64,000 bases of DNA from Ruminococcus sp. (GTDB lineage: Bacteria; Bacillota; Clostridia; Oscillospirales; Acutalibacteraceae). Where the stretch lies: positions 1 through 64,000 of the forward strand of contig JAFRCW010000017.1 in the NCBI GenBank assembly GCA_017404145.1. The letters run 5' to 3'. A program made the translations under genes and the position numbers. Each line of letters opens with the position of its first letter. Position 1 is the first letter of the stretch. Of the stretch, positions 36,529-43,746 are shown one piece after another. The notes below the pieces were generated by a model that worked only from the letters and a program-made list of their open reading frames with translations, ran no database searches and was not told the origin of the DNA.

Positions 36529-37309
36529 CGTTAAGCACCTCCTTAGTGAAAGCGGAATATGCCAGCGCCGCCTTGCTGTTTGCTTCATAAGCGTAAATAC
36601 TCTTGCCTTTGGAAGATACTTCTGCCGCTTTTACGGCGATAGGGATTTTTGTCTTGAAAATTCTGACAGCACTTCCGAAGTTTTCATATATCGCTTCTGT
36701 GGTGCTTTTGGCAAGGTTTGTCCTGTTATCGACGAGAGTGAGCAAAATGCCGTCTATCGACAAATTAGGATTAGTATGCGCCTTTACCTTTGAAACTGTC
36801 CGAAGGAGCTGTGTCATCGCCCTTGCAGGCAAATACTGAGCCTGTACGGGAATAACTACGCTGTCCGCAGCAGTTAAAGCATTTAAGGTCAGCATACCGA
36901 GTGACGGTCTGCAATCAATCAGAACATAGTCATAGCCGGACTTTACCTTATTCAGATAGCTTTTCAGAATGTTCTCGCGGCTCATTGCCGTAACAAGATA
37001 CATTTCCAAGCCCTCTAAATCCGTATTGGACGGAATCAGGTCAACACCTTCGCTGTGGTGGAGAATACCGCTTGAAGCGTCTGTTGCTTCGTCGCTGATA
37101 ATCTCGTGCATTTTGGTAGCGAGGGTTATCGGTATCTCGTCAACTCTCTGCCATCCAAGACAGGTTGTTAAATCTCCTTGCGGATCACAGTCAACAAGGA
37201 GTACCTTTTTACCCTGCATAGCCAAGCCTATGCCTAAATTCATTGTGGTGGTAGTTTTACCTACGCCGCCTTTCTGATTGCAAACGGCTATTGTTTTACA
37301 GTTTGGCAT
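36485..37309 (-). CDS. parA: ParA-family partition ATPase
   Basis: 274 residues from ATG 37309, with AAAGGAGGTATAACG upstream. Deviant Walker A 'NQKGGVGKTTTTMNLG' at the N-terminus, 'VDCDPQGDLT' (A'), and 'DYVLIDCRPSLGMLTLNAL' (Walker B region) are complete. It is soluble and binds DNA non-specifically when ATP-bound. It sits before parB and after the small protein at 37440. Presence on an integrative element suggests stable segregation during the circular stage. Confidence 0.95.
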   Translation of the reverse strand: MPNCKTIAVCNQKGGVGKTTTTMNLGIGLAMQGKKVLLVDCDPQGDLTTCLGWQRVDEIPITLATKMHEIISDEATDASSGILHHSEGVDLIPSNTDLEGLEMYLVTAMSRENILKSYLNKVKSGYDYVLIDCRPSLGMLTLNALTAADSVVIPVQAQYLPARAMTQLLRTVSKVKAHTNPNLSIDGILLTLVDNRTNLAKSTTEAIYENFGSAVRIFKTKIPIAVKAAEVSSKGKSIYAYEANSKAALAYSAFTKEVLNDAKKKERLRSSEVR

Positions 37310-37401
37310 CGTTATACCTCCTTTCGTTAGATTCATAGCTCCCAACTGTAATAGCAGCTATGTATGACTTTTTTATGGTGCTGCTATCTAAAAATGGGCA
37401 T

Positions 37402-37431
37402 AAAAAAACTGCCTGTTATGAAAACAGACAG
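37402..37431 (-). terminator. intrinsic terminator after the small parA-side gene
   Basis: Minus strand: CTGTCTGTTTTCATAACAGGCAG followed by seven T. It separates the 37440-37622 gene from parA, so parA needs its own promoter or read-through. Confidence 0.65.
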
Positions 37432-37439
37432 CTTATAAA

Positions 37440-37622
37440 TCAGTTTGTATATACGACTTTGAGATTCTTTGTCCTCGCCTTGCTGAATTTGATTAACAGC
37501 TCGTCAACCGCGTCGGTATATCTGCCTTCGCTGATAAGCTCGTTTTTCAGCTCAACAAGAGCGTTGATGATCTGAGTATATTCATTACCTGTCAGGTATA
37601 AATGGTATTTGGGGCTTTTCAT
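37440..37622 (-). CDS. small conserved element protein, paralogue of 9868-10065
   Basis: 60 residues with AAGGAGGTAGTGC upstream. 'MKSPKYHLYL' through 'LKNELI..GRYTDAVDELLIK' and 'LKVV' aligns with the protein next to VirD4. Predicted helical, cytosolic, no known domain. Located upstream of parA. The pair is a likely intra-element duplication of a structural or accessory gene. Confidence 0.7.
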   Translation of the reverse strand: MKSPKYHLYLTGNEYTQIINALVELKNELISEGRYTDAVDELLIKFSKARTKNLKVVYTN

Positions 37623-37835
37623 AATGCACTACCTCCTTACGCTTTCATTATATATGGAAAGGCACGATATATAAAGTATGCGTTTTCTCGGTATGTAGGC
37701 GAGCCGAAAGACAAGCTCTCGGCTCACCGTTGAAAGGAGATGAAAGATGAAAAACAAAATGTTAGTAGAAATCAAAAATGTTATATTGCATTGAAATCAC
37801 GCAATAATAATGGATAGATTTATTCCCTAAGCGGG

Positions 37836-37870
37836 TTGACTATTCGCCTAATTTGTTCTATAATTTAGGC
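37836..37870 (+). promoter_or_regulatory. promoter with overlapping dyad upstream of the Fic gene
   Basis: -35 TTGACT at 37836-37841, 17-base spacer, -10 TATAAT at 37859-37864. GCCTAA (37846-37851) and TTAGGC (37865-37870) form an inverted pair across the -10, an operator-like placement. Confidence 0.7.
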
Positions 37871-37897
37871 ATTAATAATGGTAGTGAGGCGATTATT

Positions 37898-38950
37898 ATG
37901 AGAGAATTCGACTACACAAAACTAAAAAACAGGTCTTGGGATAACGAGATTCTCGGTCTTGTCGCTCAAATTCACGAGTGCAAGGGCAGGCAAGAGCTTT
38001 ATTTGAAGCAAAAGCCCAATGAACTTGAAAAGTTGGTTGAAATCGCTATGGTGCAAAGCACGGAAGCGTCCAATGAAATAGAGGGTATTCGTACCACTAA
38101 CACAAGATTAAAACAGCTTTTTGCCGACAAGACCACCCCAAAAAACCGCGATGAAAAGGAAATAATGGGATACAGAGATGTTCTTAACACGATCCACGAA
38201 AACTATGAGTACATCCCTATAAGAACAAATTATATCCTTCAACTCCACAGAGATTTATACAAGTATTCCGAGAAAAGCATCGGCGGTACATTCAAGAATA
38301 CACAGAACTATATCAGCGCAACAGACGCTGCCGGAAACAGCTTTGTGATCTTTACACCTGTTGCTCCGTTTGAAACGCCGAGCGCTGTTGACGCTATTTG
38401 TGATAGCTTTAACCGAGTTGTTGATACAAAAGAAATTGATTCGCTGATCCTCATTCCTACTTTCATCCACGATTTTCTTTGCATACACCCTTTCAATGAC
38501 GGAAACGGAAGAATGAGCAGACTGCTGACTACCTTGCTTTTATATAGAACAGGTTATGTTGTCGGCAGATATATCTCTCTGGAAAGTAAAATCGCCAAAA
38601 ACAAAGGGCTGTATTATGACGCTCTTGAGGAATGCCAGAAAGGCTGGAACGAAGGATCAGAAGACCCGTCACCGTTCATAAAATATCTACTTCGAACAAT
38701 TCTGGCTGCCTATCGTGATTTTGAGGATAGAGTGCAAATTGTCAGCGAAAAATTAAGCTCTACGGAAATTGTCCGCAGAGCTGTCGGATATAAAATCGGT
38801 AAGTTTACGAAAAGCGAGATAATGGAGCTTTGTCCTACAATCGGAAAGGCGTCCGTTGAAAATGCTCTAAAAAAACTGATTTCGGAAGGCGTTATCGTCC
38901 GACACGGCGGCGGACGTTCAACCTTCTATACAAGAAGCGATGCGTATTAA
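37898..38950 (+). CDS. Fic-family AMP-transferase (canonical motif)
   Basis: 350 residues from ATG 37898 (MREFDY). Contains the complete 'HPFNDGNGRMSR' catalytic loop near residue 205 and an inhibitory motif 'SNEIEG' near 65 ((S/T)xxxE(G/N)), the class II self-inhibited arrangement. A C-terminal winged-helix domain ('SKSEIMELCPTIGKASVENALKKLISEGVIVRHGGGRSTFY' pattern) follows and could bind DNA. So it is a self-regulated Fic with possible autorepression at the dyad over its promoter. It is on the plus strand, against the operon direction, near the element's right end. Confidence 0.9.
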   Translation: MREFDYTKLKNRSWDNEILGLVAQIHECKGRQELYLKQKPNELEKLVEIAMVQSTEASNEIEGIRTTNTRLKQLFADKTTPKNRDEKEIMGYRDVLNTIHENYEYIPIRTNYILQLHRDLYKYSEKSIGGTFKNTQNYISATDAAGNSFVIFTPVAPFETPSAVDAICDSFNRVVDTKEIDSLILIPTFIHDFLCIHPFNDGNGRMSRLLTTLLLYRTGYVVGRYISLESKIAKNKGLYYDALEECQKGWNEGSEDPSPFIKYLLRTILAAYRDFEDRVQIVSEKLSSTEIVRRAVGYKIGKFTKSEIMELCPTIGKASVENALKKLISEGVIVRHGGGRSTFYTRSDAY

Positions 38951-38985
38951 GGTATCGTTACCGATTCTATGATTCTTTTTTATTA

Positions 38986-39219
38986 TCAATCATAGCTATC
39001 ATCTTCATACTCCTTAACATCATAAATCCGCTCCATATATGGACAATGATACAGATCACATATTTTAGCACCATCCTCACTAACGCCGTGAAAGTGACGG
39101 CAGAATTGGCAATCATATTCTGATGGGACAGAAGAGTATAGATAAGACCATTCGTATTCGCTTAATTCTTCGGGATGTCCGCTGTCTAACTCACGGTCAA
39201 GATTTAAACCTATTATCAT
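38986..39219 (-). CDS. small cysteine-rich protein, 77 residues
   Basis: Start ATG 39219 behind GAAGGAGGAAAT. Cys pairs in 'CQFCRHFHGV' and 'CDLYHCPYM' may bind zinc. Acidic ends. No family recognised. Convergent with the Fic gene, last gene before the proposed element end. Confidence 0.6.
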   Translation of the reverse strand: MIIGLNLDRELDSGHPEELSEYEWSYLYSSVPSEYDCQFCRHFHGVSEDGAKICDLYHCPYMERIYDVKEYEDDSYD

Positions 39220-39240
39220 ATTTCCTCCTTCAACATTAAA

Positions 39241-39278
39241 AGAGCTGACTTTGCTTCTATGCAAAATCAGCTCTTTTC
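39241..39278. terminator. strong bidirectional hairpin at the element right end
   Basis: AGAGCTGACTTTGC and GCAAAATCAGCTCT pair over six bases with one mismatch, then TTTTC (plus). It may insulate the element from host transcription. Confidence 0.5.
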
Positions 39279-39341
39279 AGCTTTACTTTTATGTATTTTT
39301 TGAAGTTAAGTAAACAGATTTTTGTGTTTTTTTGATTGTTT

Positions 39342-39437
39342 GATGTGTTTGAACGCCTACTATGGCATTTTTTGTGATCTTCAAAACCCGCATAAAATCT
39401 GACTTTTTAATTTTTCGAGATGTGATTGAAAGCCTAC
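39342..39437. repeat. direct repeats near the proposed element boundary
   Basis: GATGTGTTTGAACGCCTAC (39342-39360) and GATGTGATTGAAAGCCTAC (39419-39437) match at 17 of 19 positions, 77 bases apart. The second copy lies at the point where the SASP-like reading frame loses similarity to its family. Such pairs are typical of recombinase-binding sites near attachment ends. Confidence 0.4.
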
Positions 39438-39515
39438 GTCAGAAGCAGCTTCCATCTTGAAGCGCTCGAGAGCCTCTCTAGCCTCGGGAACAGCGATGTT
39501 GGACTTGTTAGCCAT
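39381..39515 (-). pseudogene. truncated alpha/beta-type small acid-soluble spore protein gene
   Basis: Forty-four codons from ATG 39515 with AAAGGAGAACCAACA upstream. The N-terminus 'MANKSNIAVPEAREALER' then 'FKMEAASDVG' is the standard start of an alpha/beta-type SASP, which coats spore DNA. Full members run on to about 60-75 residues through a conserved 'SR..G.VGG.MVKKM' half. Here the frame becomes unrelated after residue 28 and stops. The loss coincides with the repeat at 39419-39437 and the end of the element genes. The 3' half may be on the other side of the element, outside the window. Confidence 0.7.
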
Positions 39516-39954
39516 TGTTGGTTCTCCTTTTTCTTCTTTCAGAGAATTATAAATACAACCCTCTTACTTTGGTTTGTGACAGACTTGCTGTCCGACGGGG
39601 CGACACAGACGCCGCTTTCCCGCGGCGTCTGCCGCAAAGGAGAAAAGGGCGTTTGAGTTCGCCGCGGCTTTTTGAGCCGCAGTAATATTATGTGTTTTCA
39701 TTTGTCGGATATTGATAGCAATTTTTGACAGTTTTTGAGGCGCTGTATAGAGTTGCAGGGCGTAGAGCGCAGAGTAAAAATGATGGATGTTAAATGATAA
39801 ACGATAAGTGAAGAGCTGTGGGCGGGCTCTGCCCTCGCTTGATTATGAAGTATGAAATGTAAAGGGCGTCGTATAGAGTGGTAGGGAGGGGGCTTGCTCC
39901 CGCCGGAAACTTAGAAAAACAGAAACCTTTTTCGTCTGCGTACAAACATCATCC

Positions 39955-40100
39955 GTAGGGCACGATGCCCTCATCGTGCCGAAACGTTGCTATTATCAAT
40001 ATCGGTTCTTGGATATGTCGGTTCATTTCTACTCCTGTATGAAATGACCGATCATATCAAAACGCTACCGCAACCGGCAAGCCGTGGCGCCTTGCCCTAC
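39955..40100. repeat. compound palindromic repeat, copy 1
   Basis: A hairpin unit GTAGG-GCACGATG-CCCT-CATCGTGC at the left end and an inverted unit ending CCTTGCCCTAC at the right end, with AACGTTGCTATTATC between. The outer ends read GTAGGG inward on both sides, as in copies at 46116 and 55110. Confidence 0.55.
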
Positions 40101-40197
40101 AACTCTATGCGGCGTATGTTAACAAGGGGGGTGAAACTATTTACGTATATTCACCTCCCTTTTCTTTTCGTTTTCCCTATACGGCATTCTGCGGCAG

Positions 40198-40237
40198 GAA
40201 AAAAATTCTCCCGACAGTTTATAAACCGCCGGGAGAG
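40198..40237 (-). terminator. terminator of the lipoprotein gene
   Basis: Minus strand: TCTCCCG and CGGGAGA pair across a long arm including GTTTATAAAC, followed by ATTTTTTTCC. Confidence 0.75.
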
Positions 40238-40334
40238 CTTCAGTTTACGAAAGGGCTTACTAGTGAAATCATATCGTATGAAGGATATATAATGTCGAAA
40301 TTAGTTTTTCGGTTAAAAATGCAGGGGAAAAGAT

Positions 40335-41759
40335 TTATTGTTCGATTGTGATTGTGGATTGAGAGATGATATTAGACTTTGTATCTTTGATTGCGACATC
40401 AAGTTTGATGGACTTAATCGCATCAGCGCTGATGATACCGGATTCGTTTTCAAAGGAGGACAGTTCAAGATCAAGAACTGCAGATTCACCCGCAGAAACC
40501 TCTTTTGCTGATAACATAAAGATATATGCTTTGTCATTAACAGTGACCTGTTGAAAAAGTTCTTCTGATTCCCCTAATTGAATTTTGATTGCTTCTGAAG
40601 AATTGTTTTCTGCAAGGAAGAGAAGATGAGTGCTGCTGAAACTAACCATTTCGCTGTTATTGCTATCGTCTTTCGCGCCAATATAAACGAGACGGATATT
40701 ACCGGTGCTAAACACCTCTTTTCCGTCATTTCCGAAACTGCTCGCGTTGTCGGAGAGTTTCACAGTGATATTTTCTGTTTCGGCAACCTTCATATTATCA
40801 GAGTTAAACATCTCTATGCTAAATGAAACTGAACTGAGATCATCAATATCAAAAGCATCTTTGTACTCTTTGAGATAGTTGTCCAAATTGATTCCGAGCA
40901 GGCATTTTTTATCCGCGGAAATCGTTTCGGATTCTACAGCGGAGGAATAGACTGTCAGTCCGTTGACACCTAATCCGTAAAGGCGGATTCTGAGCGATCC
41001 CGGATTATGATTGACAAATTCCAATATCAGGCTTTGGTCGGAGTCTTTGTTGACAATCAAAGCTTCTGAGAGTATCTCAACGTTACTTTCCGAATATATC
41101 TTCTCGTCTGAGAAATAGTCGAGAGAATATCCAACTGCTGTTTGAACGCTTTTGTTTTGTACGGCTTTGAGATAGGTATCCTCATCTATGTCATAGCTTG
41201 CTGCCGCAGAGGTGTTGATTAAAACAGGACCGGAGCGGAAAGAATCGGAATCATCGTCCGATATTTCAAAGCCAACCTGTATTTGAGCAATTTTGTTAAT
41301 GCCGAGGATTGTCATTTCACTGTATGAAAAGGACATTGTATCTTCTTCTGTATTTTCCGCAGCAACTTCACAATTAAGATATCCATCACTAAGCATATAG
41401 CCATTAACAGCGTTTTCACTGCAAGAAATGGTACCTGCATGAACGGTGTAATTTTTGTCGCTGAGGTTTTCTATTCTCAGCGATAATTCTACTGAGTAGC
41501 TGTTATAAATAAGCTCAGTAGCAGTGATTTTAATATTGTTTTGGTCATAGAGGGTGGTTTCTTCAATGGTTACGGTTTTGTCGAACGCAGGAAGAAAATC
41601 ATCGTTGTCCGAATCATTTTCCGTGCTTTTCTCAATTGTCGAAGCATCAGAGTCGCTGGTTGTAGTGATTTCTGATGAGGTATTGCTTTGACATGCGGCA
41701 AGCACTGTTGTCAGGCAAAAGACTATAAGTGCGATTATTATTTTTTTTGTTTTACTCAT
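40335..41759 (-). CDS. secreted lipoprotein, unknown function
   Basis: 474 residues from ATG 41759 (nine bases after GAAAGG; an earlier ATG directly follows the RBS and is too close). Signal with lipobox 'LAAC' at about residue 22, so lipid-anchored outside the cell. A Ser/Thr/Asp-rich linker is followed by repeated beta-rich segments ('LELSLRIENLSDKNYTV', 'LILEFVNHNPGSLRIRLYGLGVN') resembling immunoglobulin-like or NEAT-like folds without a named family. Single-gene unit with its own terminator. Confidence 0.7.
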   Translation of the reverse strand: MSKTKKIIIALIVFCLTTVLAACQSNTSSEITTTSDSDASTIEKSTENDSDNDDFLPAFDKTVTIEETTLYDQNNIKITATELIYNSYSVELSLRIENLSDKNYTVHAGTISCSENAVNGYMLSDGYLNCEVAAENTEEDTMSFSYSEMTILGINKIAQIQVGFEISDDDSDSFRSGPVLINTSAAASYDIDEDTYLKAVQNKSVQTAVGYSLDYFSDEKIYSESNVEILSEALIVNKDSDQSLILEFVNHNPGSLRIRLYGLGVNGLTVYSSAVESETISADKKCLLGINLDNYLKEYKDAFDIDDLSSVSFSIEMFNSDNMKVAETENITVKLSDNASSFGNDGKEVFSTGNIRLVYIGAKDDSNNSEMVSFSSTHLLFLAENNSSEAIKIQLGESEELFQQVTVNDKAYIFMLSAKEVSAGESAVLDLELSSFENESGIISADAIKSIKLDVAIKDTKSNIISQSTITIEQ

Positions 41760-41808
41760 AATTTTCATCCTTTCTATTTTTGGTAATTATTCTATGAATA
41801 AAAAATCA

Positions 41809-41840
41809 CCGTGTACATCTATAATGATACACGGTTTTTT
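41809..41840. terminator. bidirectional terminator between lipoprotein and kinase genes
   Basis: CCGTGTA and TACACGG enclose a short loop, with A and T tracts on the two sides. On the minus strand it ends the kinase transcript. Confidence 0.65.
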
Positions 41841-41924
41841 TCGTATTTGTTATGCTGTCAGCATAACTTTGTTGATTTTATTATGATATAATACAGCTAT
41901 CAAAGGAATACGGTGGGTTTAACG

Positions 41925-43043
41925 CTAGAAATGCAGATAACCCGCGTTATACAGGCTGATCATAACGATAAAGGTCACGACGCCCAGTATCAGACTCAGC
42001 GTTCCGAAAAGACCTTTGACGATACGCCTGCCGCGAAGATCCTTTGTGAACACTCTGGTGTATTTTCCGACGTCGCCATAGAGCAGATAGGGGAACAGGG
42101 TGAAAAATCCGAAGACTTCGAACATCATAAATACATGAGCCAGTATGACAGGCGCTGTGTATTGATAACCGTACGAGATGGGACTCAGCAGCGCAATCAA
42201 ATAGATCAGCAAAGCCAGAACGTATATGACGATTCCGAACACCGTCAGGATCTTCGGGAAAACGTGCTTGGAGCGAAAGCCGGGGATCGGACGCACCCTA
42301 AGCTCTTCGATCTCGTCCCGTTTGTGTCGGAGGATGTATCTTCTGTCGTTTTGCAGGACGGCTTTGAGATGCTCCGCGCTGTCGTAGCGTGCGTCGGGAT
42401 CGATCTCGATACATCTTTCTATAACAGGGCGAAGGGCTCCCGCATAAAGCTTTTCAGAGGGAATGCTGCCGGTCAACAGATAGTTGAGCAGCGCGCCGCA
42501 GGAGTAAATATCCGCCCGCCGGTCGGTTTGCTGAAAACCGAACTGCTCCGGAGAGGTGTAGCCGACCGTGCCGAGGATATCGGTATCTTTGCTCTTTTCT
42601 TCCTTGACGGTCCTGACGATGTCGTAGTCAATGATTTTGACCGTGCCTGCGGTGGTGATCATAACGTTGGAGGGATTGATATCCCGATGGATGATTCCAT
42701 GCTGATGGAGAACACAAAGACCAGAGCAGATCGAGATGATGATCGTTTTGGCGTCGTTTTCGGCGTAGACGCCGCGGGTTTCAACAGCGTTTTTCAGGGT
42801 AACGCCTTCGATGTATTCGCACAGACAGACGCACTTGTCCCCGATGAGATCCGCGTCGTAGATACGCATCAGGTTGGGATGACTGAAAGAAGCAAGTGTC
42901 CGCATTGTCTCTAATGCGTCGGGGAGAGCGATTCTTTTGATCATCAGCTGTCCCGTAAGGATATTTCTGACAATGGTGAGCTCGTTTGAAAGCTTCCTGA
43001 CCTCTTCGATTTGCCACAGATTGAATTTTTCCCGAATATCCAT
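41925..43043 (-). CDS. membrane-bound Ser/Thr protein kinase
   Basis: 372 residues. Kinase domain about 20-240: Lys in 'LMIKRI', Glu in the C-helix ('ALETMRTLASF'), catalytic 'HRDINPSNVMI' near 116, 'IDYDIVR' in place of DFG near 138, 'GTVGYTSPEQFG' activation end. The glycine-rich loop is degenerate. Three to four membrane helices follow (about 275-372), so the kinase faces the cytoplasm at an N-terminal position. Divergent from the HTH gene at 43161; the pair shares a promoter region. A role in a local phospho-signal is plausible. Confidence 0.85.
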   Translation of the reverse strand: MDIREKFNLWQIEEVRKLSNELTIVRNILTGQLMIKRIALPDALETMRTLASFSHPNLMRIYDADLIGDKCVCLCEYIEGVTLKNAVETRGVYAENDAKTIIISICSGLCVLHQHGIIHRDINPSNVMITTAGTVKIIDYDIVRTVKEEKSKDTDILGTVGYTSPEQFGFQQTDRRADIYSCGALLNYLLTGSIPSEKLYAGALRPVIERCIEIDPDARYDSAEHLKAVLQNDRRYILRHKRDEIEELRVRPIPGFRSKHVFPKILTVFGIVIYVLALLIYLIALLSPISYGYQYTAPVILAHVFMMFEVFGFFTLFPYLLYGDVGKYTRVFTKDLRGRRIVKGLFGTLSLILGVVTFIVMISLYNAGYLHF

Positions 43044-43160
43044 AGTGTTCCCGCCGGTTGAAAAAGGTTGATGGTTGCGTTTTCTGTTTTTTATGTTAAT
43101 ATAAATTCAGACAAAATACAAGACGAACCGATAAAATTTCATATTTTTCAGGAGGATAAA

Positions 43161-43592
43161 ATGAATAAGACGACCGATGAGCTTTTAAAAAGCCTGAAAT
43201 CGAAAAAGAATATTGAGGATTTTTTCAAGGAAAACACCTCGGAACTGCTTTTTGACTCTCTCAAGGAACTGATAGAGTTCTATATCAACCAGAAGAATCT
43301 GAAAAAGAGCGAGGTAGTAAGACGCTCTATGCTCGGCAACTACGCCTATAATATTATCAACGGCGACCGTAAAAAGCCCGAGAGAGATAAACTGATCATG
43401 CTTTGCTTCGGCTTGGAGCTTACTTTCGAGGAAGCGAATGTTCTGCTGAAAAAAAGCTCCAACGCCGAGCTGTATACCCGCAACGGCAGAGACGCGGTAT
43501 TCATCTTTGCGCTTGACAGAAAAATGAGCGTGATCGAAACGAATAACCTGCTGGATGAATACGGCTTTGACCTCCTGCCTCTGCCGAACTGA
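43161..43592 (+). CDS. HTH (XRE-like) regulator divergent from a Ser/Thr kinase
   Basis: 143 residues from ATG 43161 (AGGAGGATAAA upstream). An N-terminal acidic helix ('TDELLKSLKSKKNIEDFFKEN') precedes an HTH-like segment 'LKKSEVVRRSMLGNYAYNIINGDRKKPERDKLIMLCFGLELTFEEANVLL', similar to XRE domains with a second helical repeat. The C-terminal part 'LDEYGFDLLPL' ends the protein. Pairing with a divergent kinase suggests it is a target or regulator of it; the sequence does not show which residue is modified. Confidence 0.7.
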   Translation: MNKTTDELLKSLKSKKNIEDFFKENTSELLFDSLKELIEFYINQKNLKKSEVVRRSMLGNYAYNIINGDRKKPERDKLIMLCFGLELTFEEANVLLKKSSNAELYTRNGRDAVFIFALDRKMSVIETNNLLDEYGFDLLPLPN

Positions 43593-43598
43593 CGCTGT

Positions 43599-43624
43599 CC
43601 TCCCCTATTTGGGGAGGATTTTTG
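43599..43624 (+). terminator. terminator after the HTH gene
   Basis: CCTCCCC-tattt-GGGGAGG then ATTTTTG. Confidence 0.75.
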
Positions 43625-43684
43625 TCGTAGTCGATGAGGAATGAACCTATTGTGTTCGGTTTTCTTAAACGATAGCGGTTTTGC

Positions 43685-43713
43685 TGGACAAGCGGCGTGC
43701 TTTGTAGTATGAT
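43685..43713 (+). promoter_or_regulatory. promoter of the P-type ATPase gene
   Basis: -35 TGGACA (43685-43690), spacer 17, -10 TATGAT (43708-43713), 33 bases before the ATG. Confidence 0.5.
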
Positions 43714-43746
43714 AATTATAGATTATTTGTCGAATTTGAGGTTGTT

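Larger units (their letters stand above)
39516..40334. other. 819-base intergenic region without a gene
   Basis: No convincing gene is seen. It holds a perfect ten-base-arm palindrome (CAGACGCCGC/GCGGCGTCTG, about 39606-39631), several 'TATAGAGT.G.AGGG' motifs, a compound palindromic repeat (39955-40100) and the terminator of the lipoprotein gene (40208-40237). It looks like host junction DNA. Confidence 0.6.

Noticed and set aside
37853..37897. longer start for the canonical Fic protein
   Set aside because: The extension overlaps the -10 region and the dyad; the ATG at 37898 fits better.
1..39440. an integrase, excisionase or replication initiator for the element
   Set aside because: None is found among the open frames of the window; it must be sought to the left, or on the far side of the boundary.
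41913..42914. 333-codon open frame opposite the kinase
   Set aside because: The kinase has clear motifs on the minus strand; this frame has no domain and no start signal.
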